Positions 1 to 9,681 of a stretch of 64,000 bases of DNA are shown here, one piece after another (position 1 is the first letter of the stretch; each line of letters starts with the position of its first letter). Origin of the DNA: Cyanodermella asteris (taxonomy: Eukaryota; Ascomycota; Lecanoromycetes; Ostropales; Stictidaceae); the NCBI GenBank assembly GCA_900618795.1, contig UYJD01000017.1:638596-702595 (forward strand), in the 5' to 3' direction. The position numbers and the translations under genes were made by a program. The notes under the pieces are model-generated. The model did no database searches, was not told the origin of the DNA, and saw only the letters and a program-made list of their open reading frames with translations.

Positions 1-597
1 GCGGGTCCTTGTAAACGTCAGCTGAGCTCCACTTCAAGATTTGTGTGCCAACTCACATGCAGCAGTAGAAGTCCATGCCGTAAATACCAATCGCAGGGTC
101 ATACTTGATGCCCAAATCGATGTGTTCGCTGATACCGAAGCCGAAGTTGCCAGTCTCGGAGAAGTTGCGCTTCCTCAACTCGTACTCCTTGACCTTGAGG
201 CCACGCTCGAGAATCTCCTCAGCCTTGGGGCCGCGGACGGTGACGTGGACGGCGATCTTTTCGTTACGACGGATACCGAAGGTACGGACGGTGTATCGGG
301 CCTTGCCTGTAGAAATATTGTCTCAGCAATTATTCCGGAATCCCGCTTGACTCTTGCCCGAAGGCGAAAAGAAGCAGTCTCATCGGATGTCGAACGTACT
401 GTAGACGGGGGTTTGACCGCTGAGCTGCTCGAGCACCTTTGCGGCACGAGTCAGTCTGTCACCAGACTCGCCGACCGAGATGTTCAGGACGAGCTTCGCG
501 ATGCGAAGATCGCGCATGGGGTTGGTGCTCTTGTCGTCGGACTGGATTTTGTTAGCCAGTGCCGCAGATACAAGATGGCACAGTCAATACCCACCAT
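1..597 (-). CDS. RPL11: 60S ribosomal protein L11 (uL5), 3' end off the window
   Basis: Large-subunit ribosomal protein uL5, which binds 5S rRNA at the central protuberance. Exons on the minus strand are 595-597 (start codon only), 400-541, 57-306 and 1-7, continuing off the left edge. Spliced residues read [15 protein letters not shown], then [31 protein letters not shown] and [17 protein letters not shown], all diagnostic for uL5. Every intron has a GT donor (GTGGGT, GTACGT, GTGAGT), a CTAAC/CTGA branch site and an AG acceptor. The start codon sits in a tiny exon: an acceptor CACAG preceded by a TACTAAC branch point lies only 8 bases upstream of the ATG, so exon 595-605 is probably an 11-nt micro-exon preceded by a 5'UTR intron. 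Identity is near certain; the 5'UTR model is inference. Confidence 0.95.
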
Positions 598-605
598 CTT
601 GATGG

Positions 606-1010
606 CTGTGCTAGATGGTTAGTACAGTAAAGAGATTGTCGGTTTGGCGGATGTCAAAGTCTCGAGATCTTTGCGGCAAGCTCAAATGTGGGCGACTTGG
701 CAGCCCTGTCTCGAAGTGGCATAGCGTAACGGCAGCGACTCCGGCGGAGCCTTGAGCAATAACTCCGTTATGGGTGCCGAAGCTTTCGCGGCCGACGCGA
801 AGCTGTCGAAGAACTATATGGAGCAGGCGGACAGTGTGATCAGCCTCGCCGCGCCGTGCAATTGTAGTCACCACATCTAATCAAGCCCTCCGATAACAGT
901 CATCGTCGCTCCCCCCTCGCCCCTCCCTCGACTTCGCAATCAGACCTTGGCCGAGGACAGTGACCCCGACTCCAGCATCAAGTCTCGACCGCCCGAGGTC
1001 CACCGCAATC
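606..1010. promoter_or_regulatory. Shared upstream region of divergent RPL11 and SmB
   Basis: About 400 bp between the RPL11 micro-exon and the SmB start codon, so both promoters must lie here. It should also hold the RPL11 first non-coding exon and most of a 5'UTR intron, of which the branch site TACTAAC (about 616-622) is visible. A CT/CCC-rich stretch at about 905-930 precedes SmB. I see no clear TATA box and no coding potential. Confidence 0.5.
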
Positions 1011-1821
1011 ATGGCGCAAAAACAGGGGAAGATGGTTAGTGCTCTACAGATCCACGATTGACCGAGTGTGCTGGGCGATTTCAAGCTAACGCTCAATAGC
1101 AAAACTTTGTACGTTCGAACTACGACCATCTTGGGCTTGATTGCCGGACCTAACTAAGCACAGTTGAACTATCGCATGAAGGTCACTCTTACCGATGGGC
1201 GAACAATAGTGGGCGAGATGTTGTCCTTTGACAAGGTAAGCTGAGTCCTAGCTCTGCTTGGAAAATGCTAATGATTCCTAGCATATGGATGTTGTGCTAG
1301 CCGATGCCGAGGAATTTCGCCGGGTGAAGAAGAAGAGTACTGCTCCTGGCGCCGCTGGCACTGTCGAGGAGGTCAAGCGAACAATGGGACTCATGATAAT
1401 CCGTGGGCAAAACGTTATCTCGGTCTCTGTCGAAGGCCCCCCTCCAGCTGATCCAGCTGCACGTCTGGGCAACGCTGGACCATCTGGCGCTCCGGCTTCA
1501 ACTCTTGCCGCTGGTCCTGGCATTAGTCGTCCGGCCGGGCGAGGTCTTCCTGCCGGTCTTACTGGTCCTGCTGCTGGTGTTGGTGGACCAGCCCCCCCAG
1601 CGGGATTTGCACCACCGGGATTTCCTGGTGCTCCTCCTGGTGGTTTCCCTCCCGGAGGACCTCCCGGCTTTGCTCGAGGTGGTCCGCCAGGCGGTGGGCC
1701 TCCCGGCTTTGGAGGTCCAGCACCGGGGTTTCAACCACCGCCTGGTTTCCAAGGAGGCCCTCCGCAGGGGTTCCAGGGTCCCCCCGGTGGCCGTGGGTTC
1801 CCTCCTGGCTTTGGTCGTTAA
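1011..1821 (+). CDS. SMB1: Small nuclear ribonucleoprotein SmB/SmB'
   Basis: Core Sm-ring protein of the U1, U2, U4 and U5 snRNPs (nuclear, pre-mRNA splicing). Exons are 1011-1034, 1100-1108, 1164-1235 and 1282-1821, giving 214 aa. The Sm1 motif runs from NYRMKVTLTDGR to HMDVVLADAEEFRR (about residues 13-50) and Sm2 contains GLMIIRGQNVISVSVEG. The C-terminal half is low-complexity Pro/Gly (PPG and GFxG runs), the usual SmB tail. Exon 2 is only 9 nt and encodes Gln-Asn-Phe; both flanking introns have full consensus signals (GTTAGT...GCTAAC...ATAG and GTACGT...CTAAC...CACAG), and skipping it would delete three conserved residues without a frameshift. Divergent from RPL11. Confidence 0.96.
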
Positions 1822-2785
1822 AGGTGCTTGAGCAGAATTCCATATTCGCAGCCATAACAACCTCCTGCTCTGCCAATCCGAGCTCCAACATAGTTCTCAG
1901 TTGTGTACTGAAAAATCTACGCTGTGTGCACCTGCAAGTTTCGCACGCACTTGACCAGAAACCCATGGCATCGCGTCAAACTGGGGCGCAGGTTCATTCA
2001 AGCGCAAGTTGTATGTCGGTACACGCGCCGACGAACCATTTGAGAGCTGTCATCACTCGAATACGAGGACTGAAAGCGATGACATTGATCGAAGAGCAAG
2101 AAGAACCGGGCGAGACGCCGTCTCAGGTATACTCAATGTCGACAAAACGCATTCAGTACGCGGCAAGCTTTCAGACCAGCGGATGATTCAACCACGCAGG
2201 ACCAAGTCGGCCCACACGTGCCCAACCCTGCTTTTAGAAAGCCAGGATCTGGAAAAGTGTATAGAAGTGTCGAATAAATCTGACAGGGCTCTGGTTATCA
2301 ACCCAATGAGCCGCATACGCGCTGCATCCCAGTCAGTCTATCTTGATCACAGAATTCCACGAGAAAGCGCTAAAGTGTATCGTTCCAAATGTCTTTCCAA
2401 TAGTGCTGACTGACAACGTGTTGCATTCTGGCAACCGGACGATATGTAGACTGGTAGCTTGAGCATTTGGTCGAGCCAGCCAATTCCTACTTCTAATTTG
2501 TTGCAAGGCTGCATATCGCCCAACTTGTGCTCGTAGGGATTTCTGCGGAGACGACTTTAGCCGGAGTTTGTCGAGACAGCCGCCTATGTAGCTCCGGAGT
2601 GGGAAGGAGGCAAACGACGTCTGGCGCTCCTGCCGCACATCATAACGACTCTCATCTGGCTGCCTGGCCTCGCCACAATCACAAATTTGCCACGAGCTCG
2701 CTGTACCCTCGCCACTGAGCTGCACTGAATGCGCAGGCGTGGTGGCTGCATGATAATACTATCAAAGAGCGCCACTGTTGCCACG
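1822..2785. other. Intergenic, SmB 3' side to first F-box gene
   Basis: About 960 bp without a supported gene. It holds the SmB 3'UTR and the promoter of the F-box-like gene that follows. The open frames here (1824-2186, 2009-2413 and antisense 2333-2725) show no recognisable domain and mutually overlapping, unconserved-looking compositions. No repeat seen. Confidence 0.5.
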
Positions 2786-4046
2786 ATGGCATCACACTTG
2801 CCGAACGAGATCTGGACGATGGTGAGCTCTTCCCAAAATTGAGCGTTATACCAGAGCTTAAATTTGCTAGATATGTCGCCAAGTGTACTTCAACGGCCTC
2901 GACTCTCAGTATTGCGTCGGATGTAACGCGATCTTCTCGCTTCGTTTGGTCGACAAACGGATTTCACAAATTGTTACCCAGTTCACGTTTCGAGACATCA
3001 CAGCTTGTGGTACCCTTTGGGGCTGTGGAAATATTGCTTCTAGTCACCTGAGCAAGAACGTGAGATACCTCAGCGTGGACTATTACGGATGCAAGAACGG
3101 GAATGTTCGGCCTGGCGAGCCTCTCGACTGCGACGAGCCGCTTACTGAATGGGATGAACGCATGCTCAGAACGATCTTGATGAGCTTCACGTCTCTTGAA
3201 GAACTCGATCTGTGGTGGGAGATGCCCAGAAAATACGACGGCGAGCGCCATGACATAGTAGACAGATGCTCTGGTTCGCTGCTCGCAGATGCTCTGAAAA
3301 TCATGCCAAATGTACGCATACTCAGAATGTCTGTCGGGCCAACCTTTCCAGCACCACTTGAACCAGCGGGAAAAATGCGCGACTTCTTGACGAAGCTTAC
3401 AAGCTACTCGATTGATATCGATGACGATATCGGTGACTGGGGTCGCCATCGGTGCAGCTTCTCCAAGATGCTTGACTGCATGGAACACCTTCGACATTTG
3501 GCAATCACTGGCCGGGGTCATCCTGTGAAAGGCTTCAGCCTTGTCGGCCTGCTACTTCCTTCCACCCATCTCCTAACACTGAGACTAGACACAATGGCGG
3601 TATATGAAAAAGATCTGAGCATGATACTCAGGAATAACCGGGACGGTCTCAAGAATGTGGCCTTGTCTTCCGTTTCGATGCATAAGGGAAGGTGGGAGAT
3701 GATATTCATCGAGCTGCGACAGATAAAGCGACTCGAAAACCTTTGCCTGGACAAATTGCATTATGAAGTCGAAAATGACGTGGGGGACGAGGAGGTGGAA
3801 GACAGTTTGCTCGAGAGCGACTACTACCTGCAACTCAAACTGATCCCGGACGTGGCAGATACCCTTCAGCCTTACAGTTTCCGCGACTTCCATGCGCTTG
3901 GTGACTTGTGTCGTTTCATCCGAGCAAAACTGCCCAGAAACACACATCGGAGTTTCACAGAAAGTAAGTGTCTGGAGTGGTTACCTTTGGGGGAAGTGGA
4001 CAGATGCCCGAGTAAAGCTGGCGAGACATACGATTCAGGCTTTTGA
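2786..4046 (+). CDS. F-box/leucine-rich-repeat-like protein, paralogue 1
   Basis: Probable substrate-recognition protein of an SCF-type ubiquitin ligase; the substrate is unknown. Exon 1 is 2786-2821 (reads MASHLPNEIWTM) and exon 2 starts at 2871 after a 49-bp intron with a GTGAGC donor and CTAG acceptor; 403 aa. The N-terminus (LPNEIW, then FSLRLVDKRI) is F-box-like, followed by irregular leucine-rich segments (SLEELDLWWEM, NVRILRMSV, HLRHLAITG, HLLTLRLDT). The C-terminal block LKNVALSSVSM...W...F...I plus DFHALGDLCRFI recurs in the two genes downstream. A 75-bp stretch at 3964-4038 (GTAAGT...CAG) could be an in-frame optional intron; both forms end at the same TGA. The start is chosen because it restores the F-box and matches paralogue 2. 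Confidence 0.75.
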
Positions 4047-4694
4047 CTGTTCGAACCCCACAAAGCTGGGCAACGAGTTCCAAAACATTCTCTACGCCGA
4101 AAGGGCTCCTTACTAGTCTTGCTACATAGCGTCCGCGCTTTTCTTGCACAGGGTTCTTACAACGAAAGCTATAAAGAATGGCTCGACCCGCAACTTGCCA
4201 CAATTTGAAGGAAGAAACCAAGAGGCACGCTGTTGGTTTGCAACCATTCGACATAGTGAATAGTCTTTCGAACGGCCATCCCACGATCGACTCATTATTT
4301 GCAAGGTGGCTTTGAGCAACGAAGCTCAACAACGCGGGTAAAGGATGGGCTCTGAGCGCTGGCAAACTCCCTGATGCACGAGCCACGCATTGGACCGATG
4401 TTCTTGATATATTCCGCAAACACACAAGCTGTACGTCACAGATATTCAAGGATGCCCGAGCCCGTTGTGAATATAAATCAGCCACACTCTTCGGTCACTC
4501 TGACAATCGTGTTTGATCACTGCTACACGCTATTGTCTGCCAAACTGTTCTATAATAATATTCTTTCCTCGAATCCGCTCGTTGCGCCTGCCAGTCTCTC
4601 ACACACCTCCACTTATCCGCACGCACGCTCACGGCCACTGTTCAACGCGATCACGTCCGGACCACACACTTGTCAGACCTCCGTCTTCGACACC
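4047..4694. other. Intergenic/5' region of F-box paralogue 2
   Basis: About 650 bp. The reading frame of the next gene stays open back to an ATG at 4374, but the residues it adds (4374-4694) look non-coding and have no counterpart in paralogue 1, so I treat this as promoter and 5'UTR. A GTTCGAACC string at about 4048-4056 resembles a tRNA B-box, but no cloverleaf can be drawn around it. Confidence 0.5.
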
Positions 4695-5792
4695 ATGCCT
4701 GGACACCTTCCTACAGAGCTCTGGGGCCTCATTTCTGAGCAGATCCATCTCGAGGCCCGGGATAACTGGACTGACGACAACTTGAAGTCAGCATGTTTGT
4801 ACAGCTTGCGCAGCCTTCGACTTGTCAACAAATGCGCTTGCGAAGCAGCTACACCCTACACTTTCAGAGCTATCGCCTCTAGTCGGGACATGAAGAATGG
4901 CATCAAACTGTCGGAAAGCCCTATGGCACGATATGTGGAATCACTTGAGGTTGACTACCAATTCGGATCTACGGGCTTCAACACCGCAGATGACTGGCGC
5001 ATACTTGACGAAGATGAAGCCGCGCACATTCAAAAGTTTCCCAATCTCAAAGAGCTCCGCCTCTGGACGAATCATGCGAATTTGGGGCTTCTCGATTATT
5101 GCGGAGGGATTTTGCGTACGGGCTTGCCGGACATGGTAGGCCTTCGATCGCTCCACCTTGGCATGGCTCCCTATCCTCGTCTGGATTCTTCTGACATCGC
5201 GAGAATCAACAACGTGCTGGGCCAGCTGGAAGAATTCAAGCTGAACATTCTAAGCTGGGGCCCGGGTCCAGACTACTCCGAAAGGTTCGAGGGGTTTCTG
5301 CATCATGTCTTCGGCAGTTTCGCTCAAATTCGCAGCTTGGATCTGGTCGGCCGGGATCAGCTGGAGTGGCGAACGTTTAACTTGAATCTGGCGGGGATCC
5401 GGGCCCAGACGTTGCAGGAGTTGAGAATTCATGGATCCCGGCTGGACACGTTCGGACTTTGCCAAGTTATAACGCAAAACAAGACTTGCTTACGCCGCGT
5501 CAATCTCTCTTCTATCTCAATAGACGTTGCAGACGCCTATGAAGATGTTTTCGCCAGCATCAAGCAAATTGGGAACTTTGAGGAGATTATTTTCGCAGAT
5601 TTGACGTACGACAACCTCGACGAGATTTTTGATGAACGTCCATCGCTATCCATGTTTGGAACCAATGATATTGGTTCCGCCATCCAGTTGTCGCCTGACG
5701 CAATTGACTTCCATGCTCTAGGGGAGCTTTGCAGAGTCATCGAAGCTTATGGACAGGGCAAGCCAGTTGTAACGCGGGCACGGGTTGGTTGA
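4695..5792 (+). CDS. F-box/leucine-rich-repeat-like protein, paralogue 2
   Basis: Single-exon gene, 365 aa. The N-terminus MPGHLPTELWGLISEQI...SLRSLRLVNK is F-box-like and aligns with paralogue 1 (LPxEIW/LPTELW; LRLVxK; YTFRAI against FTFRDI). Leucine-rich segments follow (NLKELRLWT, GLRSLHLGM, QIRSLDLVG, TLQELRIHGSRLD, CLRRVNLSSISI), and the C-terminal signature is DFHALGELCRVIE (about residues 336-348). The start at 4695 has a good context (ACACCATG) and is supported by the paralogue; an upstream in-frame ATG at 4374 is less likely. It lacks introns, whereas paralogue 1 has an intron straight after the F-box start. Probable adaptor of a cullin-RING ligase by family analogy; no substrate can be inferred. 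Confidence 0.78.
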   Translation: MPGHLPTELWGLISEQIHLEARDNWTDDNLKSACLYSLRSLRLVNKCACEAATPYTFRAIASSRDMKNGIKLSESPMARYVESLEVDYQFGSTGFNTADDWRILDEDEAAHIQKFPNLKELRLWTNHANLGLLDYCGGILRTGLPDMVGLRSLHLGMAPYPRLDSSDIARINNVLGQLEEFKLNILSWGPGPDYSERFEGFLHHVFGSFAQIRSLDLVGRDQLEWRTFNLNLAGIRAQTLQELRIHGSRLDTFGLCQVITQNKTCLRRVNLSSISIDVADAYEDVFASIKQIGNFEEIIFADLTYDNLDEIFDERPSLSMFGTNDIGSAIQLSPDAIDFHALGELCRVIEAYGQGKPVVTRARVG

Positions 5793-5894
5793 CTATGTAG
5801 GCGACCAATGAAGGTCGGCGTCAAGTCTGAAGGTGTTGCTTGTAGGTCTGGGTCTTCACGGGGTGCGGTGAACTGAGTGTGCAAGGTTACGATC

Positions 5895-5919
5895 NNNNNN
5901 NNNNNNNNNNNNNNNNNNN
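5895..5919. other. Assembly gap, 25 N
   Basis: Run of 25 N in non-coding sequence; the true length is unknown. Confidence 0.99.
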
Positions 5920-7439
5920 GTACATCCTCGAGTACCGTGAGTAGTGCCCGATTGGATCAGCGTCCCTGACGTCTGATCGGTCTTTCCTTTGTCCGTGACA
6001 CCAGTCTCCACAATCTCGTGGTACGAGAAATTTGCCCGCAGCAAGTGTATCGAGTTACTGCCTTCGGCTGAGGTGGGCAATCACGGTTCAGCCCTTGGTG
6101 CCATGATTGGTGGCGGGTCGCTCTTCGACTCGAGTATCAATTAATTCTCGAGGCTAGACTTTCACAGACAAACTGTAGGGGAGACTGCAAGCGGCATGGC
6201 ATGCATTGGAACAGACAGATTAGTTGTTCGAATAAGATCCTCGCGATCACACAAACGATATGGTCTGATCGCATCCACAGTTATGCAGCGATGCTAGTAG
6301 CTTGAAGCTCGTAACAGTCCATTGACACTGTGAGTTGTGCAATCGTGACAACGGTCTTCACTTCGCATTGCCCCGATGGAGTCAAGGTAGTCCGCAGACG
6401 TCTTAGTCAGCAAAAACTTTGCTCGCGAGGTTCAGCGTCTCAGACGGCTATGTTCACCAAATGGTGTTCAAGAGCAGCGAGTAAACACTTGGGCGCTGGT
6501 GCTATAGAGCTGACATGGTGTTTGCGGGCTCGCAAATTAGAGGAGCTGAACTGCATTGACGACAGCGAGCATTGCCAACACCTGGCAGCTTATGGAGGAG
6601 ACGATACGCAAATTCTATCCCGACTGCACATCATAGCACCGCAGTACTCACCACAATAACCGACAAGGCTTGACCCAACGATGATATGAACACTGCGTGG
6701 GATCCTGAGCTTTGAGCATGGACGTGATTCTGCTGACTACTTCATCTTGTCGCACAGCATTATCGCAGCCTGACTTCCGGTCATTACCAGCACATCAAGC
6801 TTTCTACAATCATTGTGTTGCTCTGTTGCTCTCTGGGGCCATGTCCCAAGATCAAAGATGTGTTGCCGGCTATGCCAAGCCCGAACTGCCCGATGCGGTA
6901 ATATGCAACTGAATGGCTTAGCAGGACCTTGATTCGTCCCATTCCTGTATATACTATATCCACTCATTGGCAGCTGATAAAAAGAGGGCCTTCTATTTAC
7001 GTGTGGTTATTTTGGGCGCGGAGAGTCAGTGATCTGGTCCGCCTTGGGAGACACCTCTCTGTCGTAGCGACGGACGTTGTCGATGCATGTAGTCTGCGCA
7101 TAGTATTTGTCCAGTGATTGTGACAAAAGTTGCTTTGTGGGACCCGGCGAGATTTTCTCTATCTGTCTGCAAGATTCCGGAAATCGAGATCATGTTCCGC
7201 GGGTCCGGTCAAAAATAGCTCGATCGGACGAGCGCACGGCGTCGTCTGCGCGAGCCCATGGTAGAAACGCTGCAAATGGCAAAGAGGGGCCCCAACGGCC
7301 GCACAATGGAGCGATATTGCTCTGCGACATCTTGAGCCTTGGACCAGCTTAGTCTGGTGTCCTGTGAGCAACGAAACCGCTAATCCCACTCCGCTGTCAC
7401 AGAACGCCAATTTAAAATTGGGCTGGGCGTGTGTTCGTT

Positions 7440-7447
7440 CATATAAG
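7440..7447 (+). promoter_or_regulatory. TATA-like element upstream of F-box paralogue 3
   Basis: The sequence CATATAAG lies about 100 bp before the ATG at 7541, a plausible distance for a fungal TATA element. Assigned from sequence and position only. Confidence 0.4.
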
Positions 7448-7540
7448 GCGGCCCTTCACGGAGGAGTACCTTCACTCAAAGCTACACACATACACTGTCA
7501 GTTACAAGTCATTGTCAAAGTTCTCACTCGTCAAGAAAAG

Positions 7541-8298
7541 ATGCAGCTCCCTTGCCCTGCTTCCCAGAGCCAGACGGACCCGATCACCATGTCGGCCAAT
7601 TTCAACAGCCTGGACTTCAGTATCTTGGCTTCGCAATACCTAAATCATCCCTACCAACCTTGTCCTCTTCTGGGCATCACCAGGATTGTACGTACTTGAG
7701 TCACTCTCCCCTCCATCAGGTGAACATAGACTAATTCAGACAGACCGAAAATGGTTCGACCTCCGAATTCCATTATGACGACGACATTGAAGATCTTCGA
7801 CAAGGGCAGAACTCGTCACTCGAAGCATTGACCAAAGGGGTGATTCAAACTCTGGTCTTGCAAGATTGCAAGATACACGCTCGCGAGCTTACCCGCATCA
7901 TCGCGGCCAACGTGTCTACCTTGAAAGAACTCACCCTGTGCAACATCACTCTGGTCTCCGGACACTGGGCTGAAGTTCTTCACGCAATATCGATCCTGGA
8001 GTGCCCAGCAAACATCGCACTCGAGCTTCTGAGGTACGACAACCGCGTTAACCCGACGCCCCTTTCGCCCTTGCGTTTCGAGAACGAAGACATTGCCAGC
8101 GAGCTTTTGTGCTGTAATGTCCTCGACCACCACGCCTTTGGGGATCTCTGTCGGCGGCTCGAGCAGCAACAGATCAAGACGGACAAGGAGTGGTACACGA
8201 GAATGTGTTCCAGCAAGTCCAGGGGCCTGGTCTCCTGGTTTGAGGCACTGAAGCTTCCTGCCAAGCGAGGGGAGTTCCGGGAGGAGGAAGAGTTTTAA
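7541..8298 (+). CDS. Short LRR-like relative of the two F-box genes (no F-box)
   Basis: Two exons, 7541-7687 and 7744-8298, with a 56-bp intron (GTACGT...CTAAT...CAG) keep one frame: 233 aa. The C-terminal half aligns with paralogues 1 and 2: an LKELTLCNITL...HWAEVLHAI segment matches LKNVALSSVSM...W...F..L, and DHHAFGDLCRRLE matches DFHALGDLCRFI. The N-terminal 70 residues are Gln/Ser/Pro-rich and polar and do not contain the F-box seen in the other two. It may be a truncated copy that gained a new first exon, or a short member of the family. The tail ends in a Glu-rich run. A TATA-like element precedes it. Function unknown. Confidence 0.6.
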
Positions 8299-9060
8299 AA
8301 GAGGGGAGGGGACATCCACGAACCCGTCGCGATTTCGATGTCCTGCTCGCTGGCCTTCTTGAGATTGATGTAAACAAAAACATAGATAACAAATACTATA
8401 CAATGTGAAGCCAAATTGCTCCTCCTCAGCAGAAGTATTTTGACTTGGATATTATCGCACGCAATTTGGAATTTCCACGTCGCTTGCCAGGCAAGAACAT
8501 AAGGACAATACGCACGACGCGTGTATTTGGGAAAGCTTACATCCTATCTTTTGGCCTTTGATTACATTGTGAGCTGTCTTCAAATTTCCAAGGCCTGACG
8601 ATTCGTTACCACAACGAGACTGGTATGAAAACTTTCGAGCCATGAGCAGGAGTCTGTTGTTGTTGGGGCTGGGCGCGATGTTCCGCACCTCACAAAGAAG
8701 GTTGATGATGTTGCTCGCGGCCCTGTGTCATCTTCAACACCGCGCTTGAATGTAGATTCACTTGCTCGGATTGCTCCTTCTTGTTGTCAGCGCCATCCGG
8801 TAGGCGAGTTTCAGCTGCACTCTTCACCTGTGGAAAGTACGCCCAAGCCGACAGCTCGCAACTGCCCATCTGGACGCGCTCACCAATCTTCGCAGCTATT
8901 TCAAGTTCTGAGCAGTGAGAAGCAACTTTCCATGAAGCATCGCCACCCCTGCAAAAGTCACTCCGCCAGCCATCGTCGACCTGTCATCTCCGCTCATTAA
9001 ACAAGCTTCAATCAGCCGTTTGAGAAATCAGCTTCCCGTCAGTCTGCTCCCATCATACTG
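8299..9060. other. Intergenic
   Basis: About 760 bp; 3'UTR of F-box paralogue 3, then the promoter of the membrane-protein gene at 9061. A 91-codon frame at 8725-9000 is Ser/His-rich without motifs and is not called. No repeat seen. Confidence 0.45.
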
Positions 9061-9681
9061 ATGCCTATCATGCTGACCGTCGATAGCTCGAATCACCGAC
9101 GCCATACTCAATCAGCTCCACTGAATTACTCTACCATCTCGTCGGAAAAGCAAATCATGATGGATCCTGCAGCCCCTGTTGTGGCTATCGACCGACAGGT
9201 TCGACAATCGTACGCCGTCCGCTCAAGTCGAGGCTCGAGCTCAACAACCGACGAATACAGACCCGGCGGCCTCAAGAACTGTGCTTCTGCCTTTTATGAC
9301 CATCCTCCCACAAGCATCTCGCTCGTCCAGATTGAAAGCTCTAGGCAGGTGCCGACCTTGAAGTCGTTCGCCATAAAATTGCCCAAGCAGACTGAGCAGA
9401 TTGTGATCACGCCTGCGACCCCAAACGAGTCGTCTTCTGCGCCCAAGATTTGGATCGAGTCGGGCAAGAAAGTGGATGTCGAGGCACAGGGTAGCGGGAA
9501 GCCAAGCTTGTGGTTTTGTCGTCGTGCGTGGATCTCGGTGGTGGCGAGACGAGGGACATTACTCAAAAGTTTGGCATTGTTCTTGGGCGTGGCTGTAGCT
9601 ATAATGCTGGGGGTTGTCATCAGTCTGGTCGTCAATGGACGAATTGGCCTGAACACGAAGGGCAGAGGATTCCGAAGATAG
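9061..9681 (+). CDS. Hypothetical single-pass membrane protein
   Basis: 206-aa intronless frame. Residues 1-150 are polar and Ser/Thr/Gln-rich with no signal peptide; a strongly hydrophobic segment (LALFLGVAVAIMLGVVISLV, about 170-190) sits near the C-terminus, followed by a short basic tail (GRxGLNTKGRGFRR). This suggests a C-terminally anchored or type II-like protein of an internal membrane. There are several possible in-frame starts (9061, 9070 and later); the first is kept by default. I do not recognise a family, and coding status rests on frame length plus the clean transmembrane segment. Confidence 0.5.
   Translation: MPIMLTVDSSNHRRHTQSAPLNYSTISSEKQIMMDPAAPVVAIDRQVRQSYAVRSSRGSSSTTDEYRPGGLKNCASAFYDHPPTSISLVQIESSRQVPTLKSFAIKLPKQTEQIVITPATPNESSSAPKIWIESGKKVDVEAQGSGKPSLWFCRRAWISVVARRGTLLKSLALFLGVAVAIMLGVVISLVVNGRIGLNTKGRGFRR

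Larger units (their letters stand above)
5793..7540. other. Long intergenic stretch with a 25-base gap
   Basis: About 1.75 kb between F-box paralogues 2 and 3, including a run of N. No open frame here has a recognisable motif; those at 6330-6659, 6712-6912 and 7107-7352 look spurious. Its last 100 bases contain the TATA-like element of paralogue 3. I see no terminal repeats or transposase remnant. Confidence 0.5.

Noticed and set aside
1403-1966. Long overlapping frames on both strands over the SmB tail
   Set aside because: They are shadows of the Pro/Gly-rich SmB tail, which is confirmed by the Sm domain.
4040-4060. tRNA-like B-box string GTTCGAACC
   Set aside because: No matching A-box, acceptor stem or T-stem can be drawn around it, and it lies just past an F-box gene end.
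4374-4694. Extended N-terminus for F-box paralogue 2 from an upstream ATG
   Set aside because: The added 107 residues have no match in paralogue 1 and resemble translated UTR; the ATG at 4695 restores the shared F-box start.
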